This document shows, in pieces, positions 33,460-44,825 of a DNA stretch of 64,000 bases. Within the stretch, counting starts at the first letter, position 1. Each line of letters opens with the position of its first letter. Origin of the DNA: Notolepis coatsorum (taxonomy: Eukaryota; Chordata; Actinopteri; Aulopiformes; Paralepididae). The notes beneath the pieces are model-generated. The model did no database searches and was not told where the DNA came from. It saw only the letters and a program-made list of their open reading frames with translations. The stretch covers positions 92,498,282-92,562,281 of the forward strand of contig OZ020599.1 of NCBI GenBank assembly GCA_963971535.1, given 5' to 3'. Position numbers and translations under genes: made by a program.

Positions 33460-33498
<39 letters not shown>
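33420..33498. repeat. (CT)n microsatellite
   Basis: ctcgttctct repeats grade into pure CT. Confidence 0.9.
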
Positions 33499-33501
<3 letters not shown>

Positions 33502-33609
33502 CTTGCTATTCTCATGTATTTCAAAGATTGGGGTCACAAATAGAGTCTGTATTGAGTCAGTTAAAGCCACTACTACTATACACACCTGTCTGTATTTAGC
33601 TGCACATGA

Positions 33610-33880
33610 TAATTTAAGATAAAATATTCCTTTATTGATCCCCTTGGGGAAATTCAGGGTGGATGGGTGAATTTTACATATCTGTAGATACTAGATCTAT
33701 ATCTGTATTCTGTACATATCCTTCTCTTACTAGTTACGCTGCTGGCCAGTATGACTACTACCATACTGTCTTTACACCTGTATCACTGTACATATTATAC
33801 TACAACTCTGTACATATACTCAGTAGTACTCATTTGTATATTCTGTACCCAGGAACTAAATTTACTTTTTGACTTACCAG
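33610..33880 (-). mobile_element. LINE tail, minus strand (Rex/L2-like)
   Basis: tattgatccccttggggaaa at about 33634 is the complement of the tail seen at 4803 and 40720. The right limit is uncertain. Confidence 0.6.
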
Positions 33881-34053
33881 CCATTTAGCTGGTAGATTTT
33901 AAAAACTACCAGCCAGGCAGATTTTTTACCAGCCAAAAATTATAAATAGCTTTTTAGTATATCGCCATGTGTTATTATTACTATATAATAGTCTCATATG
34001 CTATTTTCAATTAATATCATAAACAACATAAGGAATATTAGCATAATTTTTAG

Positions 34054-34395
34054 TGGACTGGTCGTTGTAAACAGCGACTCCTACAGGTCAGTCAGGGCGC
34101 CTGCACAGCAAGGACAGGAGATGGCGAGGGTAGTGTGAGCCTCCCACACGTTACACCTCGCCAATGAGAGTCCGCGCTGGCAGGTGAAAAGATGTGGCTG
34201 GCTGACTCCGCATGTATCGGAGGGGACATGCGATAGATTCTTCAACCCTCCCTACGACCGACGAGTGGGGGGCACATGCGAGCAACGATCAAGACAGGGG
34301 AGGGGGGAATTGGCACGACTAAATTGGGATGGGAGAAAAACACAGAAAAAGGAGGAGAAAAAGTGGACAAAAACAAAATGTATGGAATGTATTTG
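34054..34395 (+). mobile_element. 5'-truncated SINE copy
   Basis: Matches the body and tail of the 24117-24595 family (cagcgactcctacaggtc, then aaattgggatgggagaaaaa) without the tRNA-like head. Confidence 0.8.
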
Positions 34396-34534
34396 ACAGT
34401 TTAAAAATAAAAGCTGCCCCTCAGGAAAAGACATATTTTCCCCCGAGAAACTGGTGTGCTCTTATCTCTGCTACTGTCTCAACACTAAGTCCTCTCCTGA
34501 CACACAAAGAGATGACCTCCAATGGAGATATCGT

Positions 34535-34686
<152 letters not shown>

Positions 34687-34923
34687 AGTCAACATAACAG
34701 GGAAACCCGACACGTTCCCAAATACTGCCAGGAAAGCCCTCTGACGCAGCACACACACACACACATCCGACCAATCAGCTGCAGCAGAAGGTGTTGTGTC
34801 TAGCCACTGTGGGTAGCCCACCTGATGAAAGTTCCACTAGCAGTTAGCATCATAGCAGTGATGCTAGTAGCACAGCACATACACACCTATACAGAAATAA
34901 TGAAATTCATACCATACTAAATT

Positions 34924-35437
34924 ACATTGGTCCTCATTCTCGAATGTGTTCGTAAGTGCCTTGGTAAATATCTTGGTAAAAATTTCGTACCAACAGATTT
35001 ACGGAAATCCTCCTCCGGATTCCTGAACGTGTGAAACGGTCTCCGTAACTTGTCAAAATCTTCGCATAATGGGTTCCCATGAATGAAATACGTCACTCAT
35101 TCTTAAAGTGAAATGCACATTCTCGTTCATTTCATTTGCATACAGACACGCCCCGCCAGGCGATTGAGGTGTGTGCAAAACAGCAGAGGTTCGGCATTGC
35201 CATTCACCATGCTGATCCATTCTACAGGTAGCGCGGAAGAAATTTGCGACTGATCTAAAAATTAGATTAGATTCAAATGTATTGCTGTTATACAGCACAA
35301 GTACAATACACCATCCAACCAGAGTGGATAAATAAATGCTCCATAAATAAATATATTAGGTAGTACTATAATACCTAATAAAACAAGTCATTCGAAAAAT
35401 AGAAGCGCTGGAATGATTCATTTTGCACGTATACAGT

Positions 35438-35535
<98 letters not shown>

Positions 35536-36031
35536 TGAGGCTGCCTCACTAAGCCGTTATTTCGTTTAGCAATAGAAATACATCAAACCAACAATAAATT
35601 ATATCATAGAGAAGAAGACAGTATATGCTGGCATTAATACAGTATATTCCACTATACAGTAGCAATATCCAGGGCGATCGGTTTAGTTCTTATTTATTTA
35701 GTTTGCAGTGTGTGTGTGTAATGCTCAAAATGCCTCATTGAGTCAGGACTATAGATGCAAAACGTAATTATTAATGATACAAATATTGTCGTATTAATTA
35801 TCATTATAATTATTTAATTCCACAGATGTCTGTAGTATCGGCAATCCCCAATGACTTGTCTCAGAGAAATAACCGGTCAAACCGGTCTGTCCGACGTTTC
35901 GAGTATGTAAATCCTACAAAGAATTTACAATACAAAGCCGTTCGAGAATGGCGAATAATTACATAAATCGTGTTACGAAGGAATTCCTTGGTAACTTTTA
36001 CGTATGTCCGTTCGAGAATGAGGACCAATGT
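34924..36031. mobile_element. Inverted-repeat DNA element (CTCATTCTCGAA ends)
   Basis: Ends ACATTGGTCCTCATTCTCG (34924) and CGAGAATGAGGACCAATGT (to 36031) are perfect inverses. Non-coding, with a GT microsatellite at 35440-35532. No clear target duplication. The ends resemble those of the element at 42366-44552 (GGCCTCATTCACGAA), so they may be one family. Confidence 0.75.
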
Positions 36032-36666
36032 TCATAAGATGTACCAAGACACTTCCACCCGACATGTCAACATGTCACCGGGAGGAACCGGGAGGAACCG
36101 GGAACCTTCTGATTACCTCTTGAGCCATAATAGCATTAACCATTTAGCAAAATTAACCATACAACTGCATTTCTCAAGCCTTTTACTCTGTTGAGATCTA
36201 TTTCCAGTTGTTATGTTTTCGGGACTGGCCACTATGGCCATTTCCAATTAAAGCGGCACTGTGTGATTATTCTATTTATTAATTATCCCATTCACTTTCG
36301 CGTGCTCTAGTCTCAAGTGGCCTGGTGCGACCGGCTTGGTCAGCCTACTCGCGTATACTGGACTTATGCCTAGAACAAATTAAACGTGATACGTTTCTTT
36401 GCGTGTAGAAAACAAACACAAAGCCACCTCCATCATCAAGAAACCCAAGGATTCCCTTTGCAGAATGTCTGCATGCAAAACAAGGAAGCACAAGAGTGGC
36501 GAGATGCTCAGGGGGAAATGTATTGAAATCACCAAGGCAGTACGGCTCACGGCCGGTAGGTGACACAGTTACACAGTCTCGCTTTATTGAGAAACACTAC
36601 CATACAAGACGGTCCAGAATAAGACCGTATATTCCAGAAGGTCACAGTCTACCCCAGTATAGTTCC
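36032..36666. other. Unassigned DNA with a SINE scrap
   Basis: About 36070-36130 (ccgggaaccttctgattacc) matches the tRNA-like head of the V-SINE-like family. Otherwise nothing recognisable. Confidence 0.45.
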
Positions 36667-36982
36667 TAGGGATGGGTACCGTTGACATTTGAACCGACAC
36701 GGTACCGGTACCTGTGAATCGATACCGGTACCCAACGGTACCTTTTTTCGGTACTTTAGTCTCTAAAAATGTAATCTACCTACCTCAGTTGTAAAAAAAA
36801 ATATATCCAAACTTCAAATAACCACACTTTCGACAATTTTCGGCTTGCCATTGCCCCGACTGCTTTGTTGTTGAATCAAGTCAAATCCTAGGTAAACGTA
36901 TATTGTGCGTGTGAACGTTGACGCGAAAAAAAAAGTAATTTTTTTTAACCTTTAAAAGTACCTAATTCGGTACCCATCCCTA
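36667..36982. mobile_element. Short hAT MITE
   Basis: Ends TAGGGATGGGTACCG and CGGTACCCATCCCTA with an 8-bp duplication atagttcc (36659-36666 and 36983-36990). 316 bases, non-coding. Confidence 0.92.
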
Positions 36983-37115
36983 ATAGTTCCACCTTCAGAA
37001 TATTAAACTCCTATGAAATGAATCCGCCATGCAAGACAATGCAGCACAGACTGATATAGTCCGGTATATCCTAGTGCATCCCATAATATTCAAGAATGTT
37101 TTCTCTCCCACTCAC

Positions 37116-37221
37116 CAGCTCCTGATTGGTCGAGTTGGAGTCGTCTCCGGGGAAGGGGATGTAGATGGCTAAGGCCACACAGTTGGCAAATATAGACAGC
37201 AGGATGAAGATATCAAAGGGT
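37116..37221 (-). CDS. cacna1d: Calcium channel Cav1.3 alpha-1, coding exon 3 (repeat I, S1)
   Basis: Acceptor ttcttcag and donor GTGAGT bound exactly 106 bases, the size I recall for the homologous exon. The split codon AA|A joins exon 2 (VEWK) to [20 protein letters not shown] and then [15 protein letters not shown]. This is the first transmembrane segment (IS1) of domain I and the following extracellular loop of L-type channels. The protein is the pore-forming subunit that admits calcium on depolarisation in neurons, hair cells and pacemaker cells. An L1 insertion begins 39 bases upstream of the acceptor. The next exon (IS2) is not seen in the 37 kb to the left, so intron 3 is very long or the gene is interrupted in this assembly. 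Confidence 0.95.
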
Positions 37222-37260
37222 CTGAAGAACGGTTAAGGAAAGAGCATAAAAGTATAGTCA

Positions 37261-38343
37261 CATGGCTTTTTTACATACAGTTACAGCTATGTTTGAAGTC
37301 TCACGGTGTTCCATTAGACATACCAGTTGAACACCACAGATACCACAAATTCTTCTATGAAAGAGAGACATCGAGAGGTTTTGTATCAGGTTTTTATTAT
37401 CAATTACTAACGTCCTCGTATGAAACCCTCCAACTAGACTCTGTCTGGAGGAGGGATATACCAGACCTGGAAAGTGACTTTGATTGGCAAGGAGCATGGG
37501 CAAATGTCCGTCTTACATCAAGGAACCCGGACCATCAACAAATCAATCTTAACTATATTCACAGGACATACTTGACTCCTATAAGACTGAACAGAATGGG
37601 TCTTAAACAAGACTCAAAATGCTCCCAATGTACAAATGGAGACGAAGGGACATTTATGCACATGTATTGGGACTGCCCACCAGTTAAGGCATTCTGGAAA
37701 GATGTGACCCATCAATTATCAAAACTCGTATCTTGGAATATACCAGTACACCCCTCTGTATTACTATTGAATGATGTTTTTGAGTTTGCAGTAAATCCAC
37801 AGCTAAAGAGATTGGTTTTATCGGGTATCACAGTAGCTAAAAAACTGATCGCATCACGCTGGTTTCAACCGGAAAAAATTTGCCGGAAGGTTTGGTTTCT
37901 TACATATCTCGATGTGATTTATCAAGAAATATCTACAGCAAGAATTCTGGGTCTCAACGAATCCAAAATGTCAATGTGGTTAGAAGTGGTGGAGAGAATA
38001 AAAGCTAGCTTATAATGGTAGTGTCTGGTTAGGAGTGAGGGATAATGGAGGTACTATCCAAGGAGGGGTCCGGGAGGGGGGGGTTCGAGCTGGAGCATAT
38101 GTGTGTAGGGTTTTAGATAATAGGTATTAGGGGTATATCCTGTATAAGGCATTGGTATAATTGGTAATTTTGTTGGATATACACTGTATACGGTAAAATA
38201 TTATTATAGACTTTTTTTTGTTTTCTGTTTCTGTACTTGCATGTCATTTTAGCCACCTTAATTGTTAGTTTCATTATGCATTGTGTGTTGAGTACTGACT
38301 TTTAATAATTTTTGTTTTGCAATAAAAAAAAAAAAAAAAAAAC
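37261..38343 (+). mobile_element. 5'-truncated L1 insertion with ORF2 C-terminus
   Basis: The frame at 37293-38015 (240 residues) is the C-terminal end of an L1 ORF2 protein: LNYIHRTYLTPIRLNRMG and the cysteine-rich CSQCTNGDEGTFMHMYWDCP. Then come about 300 bases of 3' UTR and poly(A) (about 38323-38342). A 9-bp duplication gtatagtca flanks it (37252-37260 and 38344-38352). It lacks endonuclease and RT and cannot move. It is antisense to cacna1d, in intron 2. Confidence 0.92.
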
Positions 38344-38512
38344 GTATAGTCAAACAAAACCAACGTTGAAGAATATTATACTGTAGATATTAGAGGGATT
38401 TCTTTACTTTTCCTTCCTTTATTTAAAAAAAAAGATTTCCATAATTATTTTTTATATATATAATATATAATTTAGTATTATTTATTTATTTTATTTGTTA
38501 TGCCAATCGTGG

Positions 38513-40095
38513 TGCTGCCCTACTGTCGGTCTGGGGAGGGTGTAGACTACCACATGCTGCCCTACTGTCGGTCTGGGGAGGGTGTAGACTACCACATGCT
38601 GCCCTACTGTCGGTCTGGGGAGGGTGTAGACTACCACATGCTGCCCTACTGTCGGACTGGGGAGGGTGTAGACTACCACATGCTGCCCTACTGTCGGTCT
38701 GGGGAGGGTGTAGACTACCACATGTTGCCCTACTGTCGGTCTGGGGAGGGTGTAGACTACCACATGCTGCCCTACTGTCGGACTGTGGAGGGTGTAAACT
38801 ACCACATGCTGCCCTACTGTCACTCTGGGGAGGGTGTAGACTACCACATGCTGCCCTACTGTCGGTCAGGGGAGGGTGTAGACTACCACGTGCTGCCCTA
38901 CTGTCAGCCTGGGGAGGGTGTAGACTACCACATGCTGCCCTACTGTCGGTCTGGGGAGGGTGTAGACTACCACATGCTGCCCTACTGTCGGTCTGGGGAG
39001 GGTGTAGACTACCACATGCTGCCCTACTGTCGGACTGGGGAGGGTGTAGACTACCACATGCTGCCCTACTGTCGGTCTGGGGAGGGTGTAGACTACCACA
39101 TGTTGCCCTACTGTCGGTCTGGGGAGGGTGTAGACTACCACATGCTGCCCTACTGTCGGACTGGGGAGGGTGTAGACTACCACATGCTGCCCTACTGTCG
39201 GACTGGGGAGGGTGTAGACTACCACATGCTGCCCTACTGTCACTCTGGGGAGGGTGTAGACTACCACATGCTGCCCTACTGATGGTCTGGGGAGGGTGTA
39301 GACTACCACATGCTGCCCTACTGTCGGTCTGGGGAGGGTGTAGACTACCACGTGCTGCCCTGTCGGACTGGGGAGGGTGTAGACTACCACATGCTGCCCT
39401 ACTGTCGGTCTGGAGAGGGTGTAGACTACCACATGCTGCCCTACTGTCGGTCTGGGGAGGGTGTAGACTACCACATGCTGCCCTACTGTCGGACTGGTGA
39501 GGGTGTAGACTACCACATGCTGCCCTACTGTCACTCTGGGGAGGGTGTAGACTACCACATGCTGCCCTACTGTCGGTCAGGGGAGGGTGTAGACTACCAC
39601 GTGCTGCCCTACTGTCAGCCTGGGGAGGGTGTAGACTACCACATGCTGCCCTACTGTCGGTCTGGGGAGGGTGTAGACTACCACATGCTGCCCTACTGTC
39701 GGTCAGGGGAGGGTGTAGACTACCACATGCTGCCCTACTGTCAGTCTGGGGAGGGTGTAGACTACCACATGCTGCCCTACTGTCGGTCAGGGGAGGGTAT
39801 AGACTATCACATGCTGCCCTACTGTCAGCCTGGGGAGGGTGTAGACTACCACATGCTGCCCTACTGTCTGTCTGGGGAGGGTGTAGACTACCACATGCTG
39901 CCCTACTGTCTGTCTGGGGAGGGTGTAGACTACCACATGCTGCCCTACTGTCGGTCTGGGGAGGGTGTAGACTACCACATGCTGCCCTACTGTCGGTCTG
40001 GGGAGGGTGTAGACTACCACATGCTGCCCTACTGTCTGTCTGGGGAGGGTGTAGACTACACGTGCTGCCCTGTCGGACTGGGGAGGGTGTAGACT
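38513..40095. repeat. 42-bp minisatellite, about 37 copies
   Basis: Unit of 42 bases (ccctactgtcggtctgggga ... gactaccacatgctg). Because 42 is a multiple of three and the unit lacks stops in some frames, long repeat proteins appear open on both strands (14-residue period, PYCRSGEGVDYHML). They are not genes. Variant units recur with an offset of about 711 bases (38861 and 39572), a higher-order repeat. Flank and unit resemble the SINE of 29310-30062. Confidence 0.96.
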
Positions 40096-40189
40096 ACCAC
40101 ATGCTACCCGGGTCTCTGCGCTGGTAGGCGGGTGCTTAGACCTCTACACTACCCAGACGACTGTTTTTCTTCTTTCTTTTAAAATTAAA

Positions 40190-40765
40190 ACAATACTAAA
40201 TAAACGTATCGGCCAGTCCTTCGTACCAGTGGCCATCAAGCTCCACAACAGTGAGCAGGACTGCTGCCAGCAGCCGGAGAACTAACGGCAGCAGAACTCG
40301 AGAACTATTATTAATGTCTGACCACTAAGTGTGTCTGACTCTCACCTAAACTGCAAGGACTACAACGTATAACATATGACGTATATATCATGCCAGTTAG
40401 GTACCTTATGTATACTGCACCTGTGTATACTGTATACTTGACTTACTCATAGTATATATTCAGATGCCAAGTGTTATTTACCATATTTATTGTAACGTAT
40501 AATATAACTGATATACAAACCCTCATCTGCACCTTTGATTACACTGCCTACTTGCTCATATTCTTATATATTCAGAGTTAATATTGTTTACACTGCTTAT
40601 TTTTTATCTGTACTATAATTGTACAGCCTATATTTATGTCTTCTACTATTACCATTCCCATACCTGTACCTCCCTTCCCGCCTCCCCCATGCTGCTATGA
40701 TGCCTGAATTTCCCCCAAGGGGATCAATAAAGAAATATCTTATCTTATCTTCATCTTATCCATCA
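40190..40765 (+). mobile_element. LINE 3' end (Rex/L2-like)
   Basis: One frame reads QSFVPVAIKLHNS (degenerate), then about 450 bases of tail finishing tttcccccaaggggatcaat, aaag and cttat-type repeats. Same family as 4371-4860. Located in cacna1d intron 2. Confidence 0.7.
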
Positions 40766-40946
40766 CCAGTGCAAGATCATTTCAGAACAAATAAGATTGG
40801 TGTTAAATTGATATATCCAACATCCATAATCCATCATCCATCATCCATAATCCATAATCCATCCGTACAAATAAACCCACCCATCCACCCACCCGCCCAT
40901 CTCTCCCGCCCCGCCGCGGAGCCTCCTCCTGGGGGTCAAAGGATAC

Positions 40947-41453
40947 TTCCACTCCACCAGGCTGATGCAGGCCCTGCGCACGGGGTTGTTGAGGGTGAGG
41001 CAGAAGAGCGCCCGGGGCGGCCTGCTGTTGGTGGACCCCCCCTGCTTCTTGCTCTTGGCGTACTGCTGCCTCTTCCGCTGTGCCAGGGAGCCTGCGGGCC
41101 CAGCGCTGTTGGGGTGCATGCTCATCCTGCGCGCGGCGGGAGGGGCGCGTCGCCCTGCGCCTGGCGAGCGGCATTGATGGCGGCGTGCCAGGTGAGGACC
41201 GGGCTGATGCCGGAGCCGGGGCCGAGGTCACCGGGACCACCACCGGGACCGCCACCGGGACCGCCGCCACTGCTGGTGCTGCTGCCGGTGCTGAGGAGCC
41301 CGAGGGAGGAACCCACGGGCTTGCCGGCGCTGGCCGGGGGGGGGAGGGTGGATTCTGCTTGGTGGGGCTGTTGCGGGCGGGCGTGGCTTTCTGACCAGAT
41401 GGCCGGCGTGTCACCAGAGGGGGGCGCTCTGGTGTTGTTGGCATTCTGTGTCC
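40947..41453 (-). CDS. cacna1d: Calcium channel Cav1.3 alpha-1, coding exon 2 (N-terminus), apparent frameshift
   Basis: Acceptor ccctccag precedes 41453; donor AA|GTATCC ends at 40947. The second part reads [18 protein letters not shown] ... [20 protein letters not shown] then SLVEWK, closest to CACNA1D. The first part, one frame over, reads [14 protein letters not shown], a Gly-Pro-rich stretch, then [15 protein letters not shown] (about 41146-41196). That is the NSCaTE calmodulin-binding site, with the key Trp, Ile and Arg retained. The frames meet at 41122-41128, where the upstream frame hits TGA. Exon length is 507, one short of the 508 that phase 1 in and phase 2 out would need, so one base is probably missing in this very GC-rich stretch. 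I think this is an assembly error rather than a real mutation. Confidence 0.92.
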
Positions 41454-41605
41454 CTGGAGGGAGGGAGGTTGGAGAAGAAGAGACAGACTGTGATGCTTAT
41501 TTCGTGAAGTCACTTCAGCATTTTGGTGTGTGTGTGTGTGTTATTGACTATAAATTGTTCACAGTACTACTGTAGTACATTTTGCTTGTGTGTGTGTACG
41601 TGTGA

Positions 41606-41805
41606 NNNNNNNNNNNNNNNNNNNNNNNNNNNNNNNNNNNNNNNNNNNNNNNNNNNNNNNNNNNNNNNNNNNNNNNNNNNNNNNNNNNNNNNNNNNNNNN
41701 NNNNNNNNNNNNNNNNNNNNNNNNNNNNNNNNNNNNNNNNNNNNNNNNNNNNNNNNNNNNNNNNNNNNNNNNNNNNNNNNNNNNNNNNNNNNNNNNNNNN
41801 NNNNN
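41606..41805. other. Assembly gap of 200 N
   Basis: Exactly 200 N between a GT microsatellite and a GA-rich tract. The true size is unknown. Confidence 0.99.
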
Positions 41806-42246
41806 CAGGGAGAGCAAGAGGGGGGAGGGAGAGGGAGAGAGACAGAGAGGGGTGGAGAGGGAGGCAGAACGGGAGAGAGAGAGGGAGAGAGAGTCACTAA
41901 AATCAATCCAAACCATGAGTGAGAGGCCAGTGCCCTTGATAGTCTGTGCTCTCTGTATCTCTAGAGCATTCAGCTTAATACACTGTCCCTCCACTGCTTT
42001 ATAACTGACCCAACCAAACTCTATAGACATGACAATAGTAGGGCTGTCCCCTTTATAGTCAATTCATTGGTTGGTTCAGTCTTAAATTGACCAATCGATT
42101 AGTCAGGTTCTTTATGTTTCCCCCCCCCCCCATGCTGAATGAGTTAGTATATCCTGATAAATGATAAGCACGTCTCTGGTAATCACTGAATTGAGGTCCT
42201 TCTGCATGACTGCACGTGGAAAACACAATTTGACAGATTTGTCTAT
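41806..42246. other. GA-rich tract and unassigned intron 1 DNA
   Basis: Imperfect GA/GGGA repeats to about 41893, then unique sequence with a C run near 42121-42131. No gene. Confidence 0.6.
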
Positions 42247-42906
42247 TAAAGGGGCACTTCACTAAAAAAACAATGCTGATTTATTTTGCACATAATCCCA
42301 ACATACATCCAAAAACTCTAATTTTTGCACACATTCATTTAGTTAAGACAATTATTGAGAGTAAATGGGCCTCATTCACGAAGCGATATAAGAACAGATT
42401 TCGTTCTTAACTAGCATTTCTTCTTATTTAGTTCTTACCTGGATTCAGCAATGTTTCTTATTTTTGCTTTTCTCTCAGGCAAGACCAAGTTCTAAGAGTG
42501 GTCGAGAGCACTCTTACCCAGATAAGAAATTCTTACCCAGATGAGAAACATTTAAAAAAGCCTACCATTCATAATAATAATAATACATCAGATTTATATA
42601 GTGCTTTTCCTAATGCTCAAAGACACTTTACATAACAAACAATACAATACAGTTTTAGTAGAGAACATTTAAAATACATATAAAAACAAAAGGTGAGCGA
42701 GGAAGGAGTTCATGGGTTGAAAGCAAACCATCGGTCAATTGCCCCACATACCCCCAAATACGACTTTATAAACCCAGAAGTTTTCAATATTATTATAACT
42801 TATTGCATGCGTTCTGCTTCTGAAATGGATTATATATTGCTGTTAGAACAGTTAGATGCTCTGGCCGCCCACTCGCCCAGGCCGTACGCATAGAACACAT
42901 ATTTAC

Positions 42907-43025
42907 AACCACTCCTCTCCTCTCCTCTCCTCTCCTCTCCTCTCCTCTCCTCTCCTCTCCTCTCCTCTCCTCTCCTCTCCTCTCCTCTCCTCTCTTCTCC
43001 TCTCCTCTCCTCTCTTCTCTTCTCT
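42907..43025. repeat. (CTCTC)n microsatellite
   Basis: About 23 units of the pentamer ctcct with few interruptions. Open frames across it are artefacts. Confidence 0.95.
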
Positions 43026-43250
43026 GCTCCACACCTACAAGTTCTGAGGGCACTCTGGGTTTTAGCCACAGACAGATCCGGTATTTCCCAACCTACTGTG
43101 CGATTGGCTCTTGACAAGCGCGCAGTCGCCTACTTTGCTGGAACGATTTATTTCGCACTATACTTTATTTGTCATCAGATTAACACACACACACATGCGA
43201 TGAGCGACCTACAGGAATACACACACACACATGCACTGAGTCGTGAGACA

Positions 43251-43281
<31 letters not shown>

Positions 43282-43546
43282 CATTTTGAGATCAGTCGCA
43301 AATCGCTTTCTCCATCCTGTTGAATGGATCAGACAGGGATCAGATGCCGAAACTCGGCTGTTTTACACATGCCTCATTCACCTTATAAGGAGCTGGTGGG
43401 CGTGTCTGCATGCAAATTAATTGAGCGCGAACGCGCATTTCAGTTTAAGAACAGGTGGGATTCATCATTCAACACACCTGGGTAAGAAAGGATTTGGACT
43501 TTAAGAACGGCTTGATGAATGTGGCGTGGCTTTTCTTATTTTTCTC

Positions 43547-44492
43547 TTAACACTTTCAGCGCCACGCCTGGTTTTCCGTTTTACCGCTTGAATGCCACCA
43601 TCGGCGCCAATGTTAACGTTAATATCGCCTAATCTATGTTTTAAATTATGGCTATGTGTCTAATCTGCCCATCGCATTATCAAAGACTATTTTCCAGTCA
43701 GTGCTGTGAAGGCAGATTGTTTTTTATCGCGTCGTTGCCGTTTCAGAGCAGTTAGAAAAGCCCCCGTTTTGATATAAAAAACAGCTCATTCTGGAGCATT
43801 CTATGAAAATCGTCTTTTAGTGGAATATTCCACAACGTTGATATTCGTCGGCCTTTTTATGAATCGTTTTCAAATAAACGCTAGATGATCAATATTATAC
43901 GTGCACGCACGCACATTACGGCCGCGCACTGATAATCGCTCCGTTGATTTCCTCACAGACTTTTACAGTGAAACCGAAAGAAGACATTTCACAAAACAGC
44001 TTATAACTTCATCAAACTTACTCTGATTATCCTACCACTGATAACATAGAGTCCTTACCTGACATCAGATGGTATCCAACTGGTATATTCCAATTCCTGA
44101 TCACCATTCGAAAAAATCGATACGTGTATGGATCCAACACGATACAGTAGATCTCCATGATCCGCGGGGATCTGAGGCTCCAGAATTAACTCTAGTAACC
44201 CCGGCTGGATCAGTGAACTGCAAAATGTGGAGTACCGGATTTTTTTCCCCATTCATTTTCATTGAGTCCATTCCAAAATCACTTATGTCATCTGGGAGAC
44301 GACAGGGGGCGCTTTTTTCCACAGTGATCGCCGGCGCCCCTCGGCTATACTCGGGTAGGCTCGGGTGATGCAATAATTTTTCAGATCGCAAAAAAAATAA
44401 TAATAATAATAATTCCGAGAAATCTCGTGAGTGGCATGCAACCACCTATAAAAAAACCCGAGAAATCTCGTGAGTGGCACTGAAAGTGTTAA
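43547..44492. mobile_element. piggyBac-like MITE, innermost
   Basis: Left TTAACACTTTCAGCGCCAC; complement of the right end TTAACACTTTCAGTGCCAC. TTAA edges. 946 bases without a transposase. Closely related ends at 18274-20399. Confidence 0.85.
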
Positions 44493-44825
44493 CAGACAGG
44501 TAAGAAAGAATATAAGAAAAATAATAAGAGTATTGGTGAATGAGGCCCATTGGTTTGAATATGGCCACCAGTGATGCCATCCTTGTGTTGTGTTAATTAC
44601 AGCTCCATGAAATTATAAGGGAGCAGTCCCTATAATATTTTTTCATCTACATCATCCCATGGAGCTGAAAGGTCTCTGGTGGCCATGTTCAAACTCATTT
44701 ACTCTCAAACTGTCAAACTAAATGAACGTGTGCAAAGTTGTTTAGGGTTTTTGGACGTGTGTGAGATTATGTGCAAAATAAATCTGCATTGTTTTTTTTT
44801 TTTTTGGTGAAGTACACATTTAAAT

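Larger units (their letters stand above)
42366..44552. mobile_element. Inverted-repeat element nested in the outer MITE
   Basis: Ends AATGGGCCTCATTCAC and GTGAATGAGGCCCATT. Contains sequence with ttcttac/gtaagaa arms, a fragment with cagatttatatagtgctttt (LINE/SINE tail, about 42590-42690), a pentanucleotide microsatellite and a nested piggyBac-like MITE. No coding capacity. Confidence 0.75.
42247..44825. mobile_element. Outer palindromic MITE hosting two further elements
   Basis: Left end aaaggggcacttcact then caatgctgatttattttgca; right end is its inverse (tgcaaaataaatctgcattg, ggtgaagtacac). A second, half copy lies at 57971-58250 and shows the uninterrupted left arm. Non-coding. Interrupted by 42366-44552. 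Confidence 0.75.

Noticed and set aside
38500..40092. Two plus-strand and two minus-strand frames of 77-260 residues encoding 14-residue repeats
   Set aside because: They follow from a 42-bp tandem repeat whose length is a multiple of three. They are open on both strands and lie in an intron of cacna1d.
38511..40095. Could the regular repeats be a CRISPR array?
   Set aside because: Units are contiguous with no unique spacers and the genome is a vertebrate.
41523..42030. Frames crossing the run of N
   Set aside because: The frames only exist because N codons are read as open.
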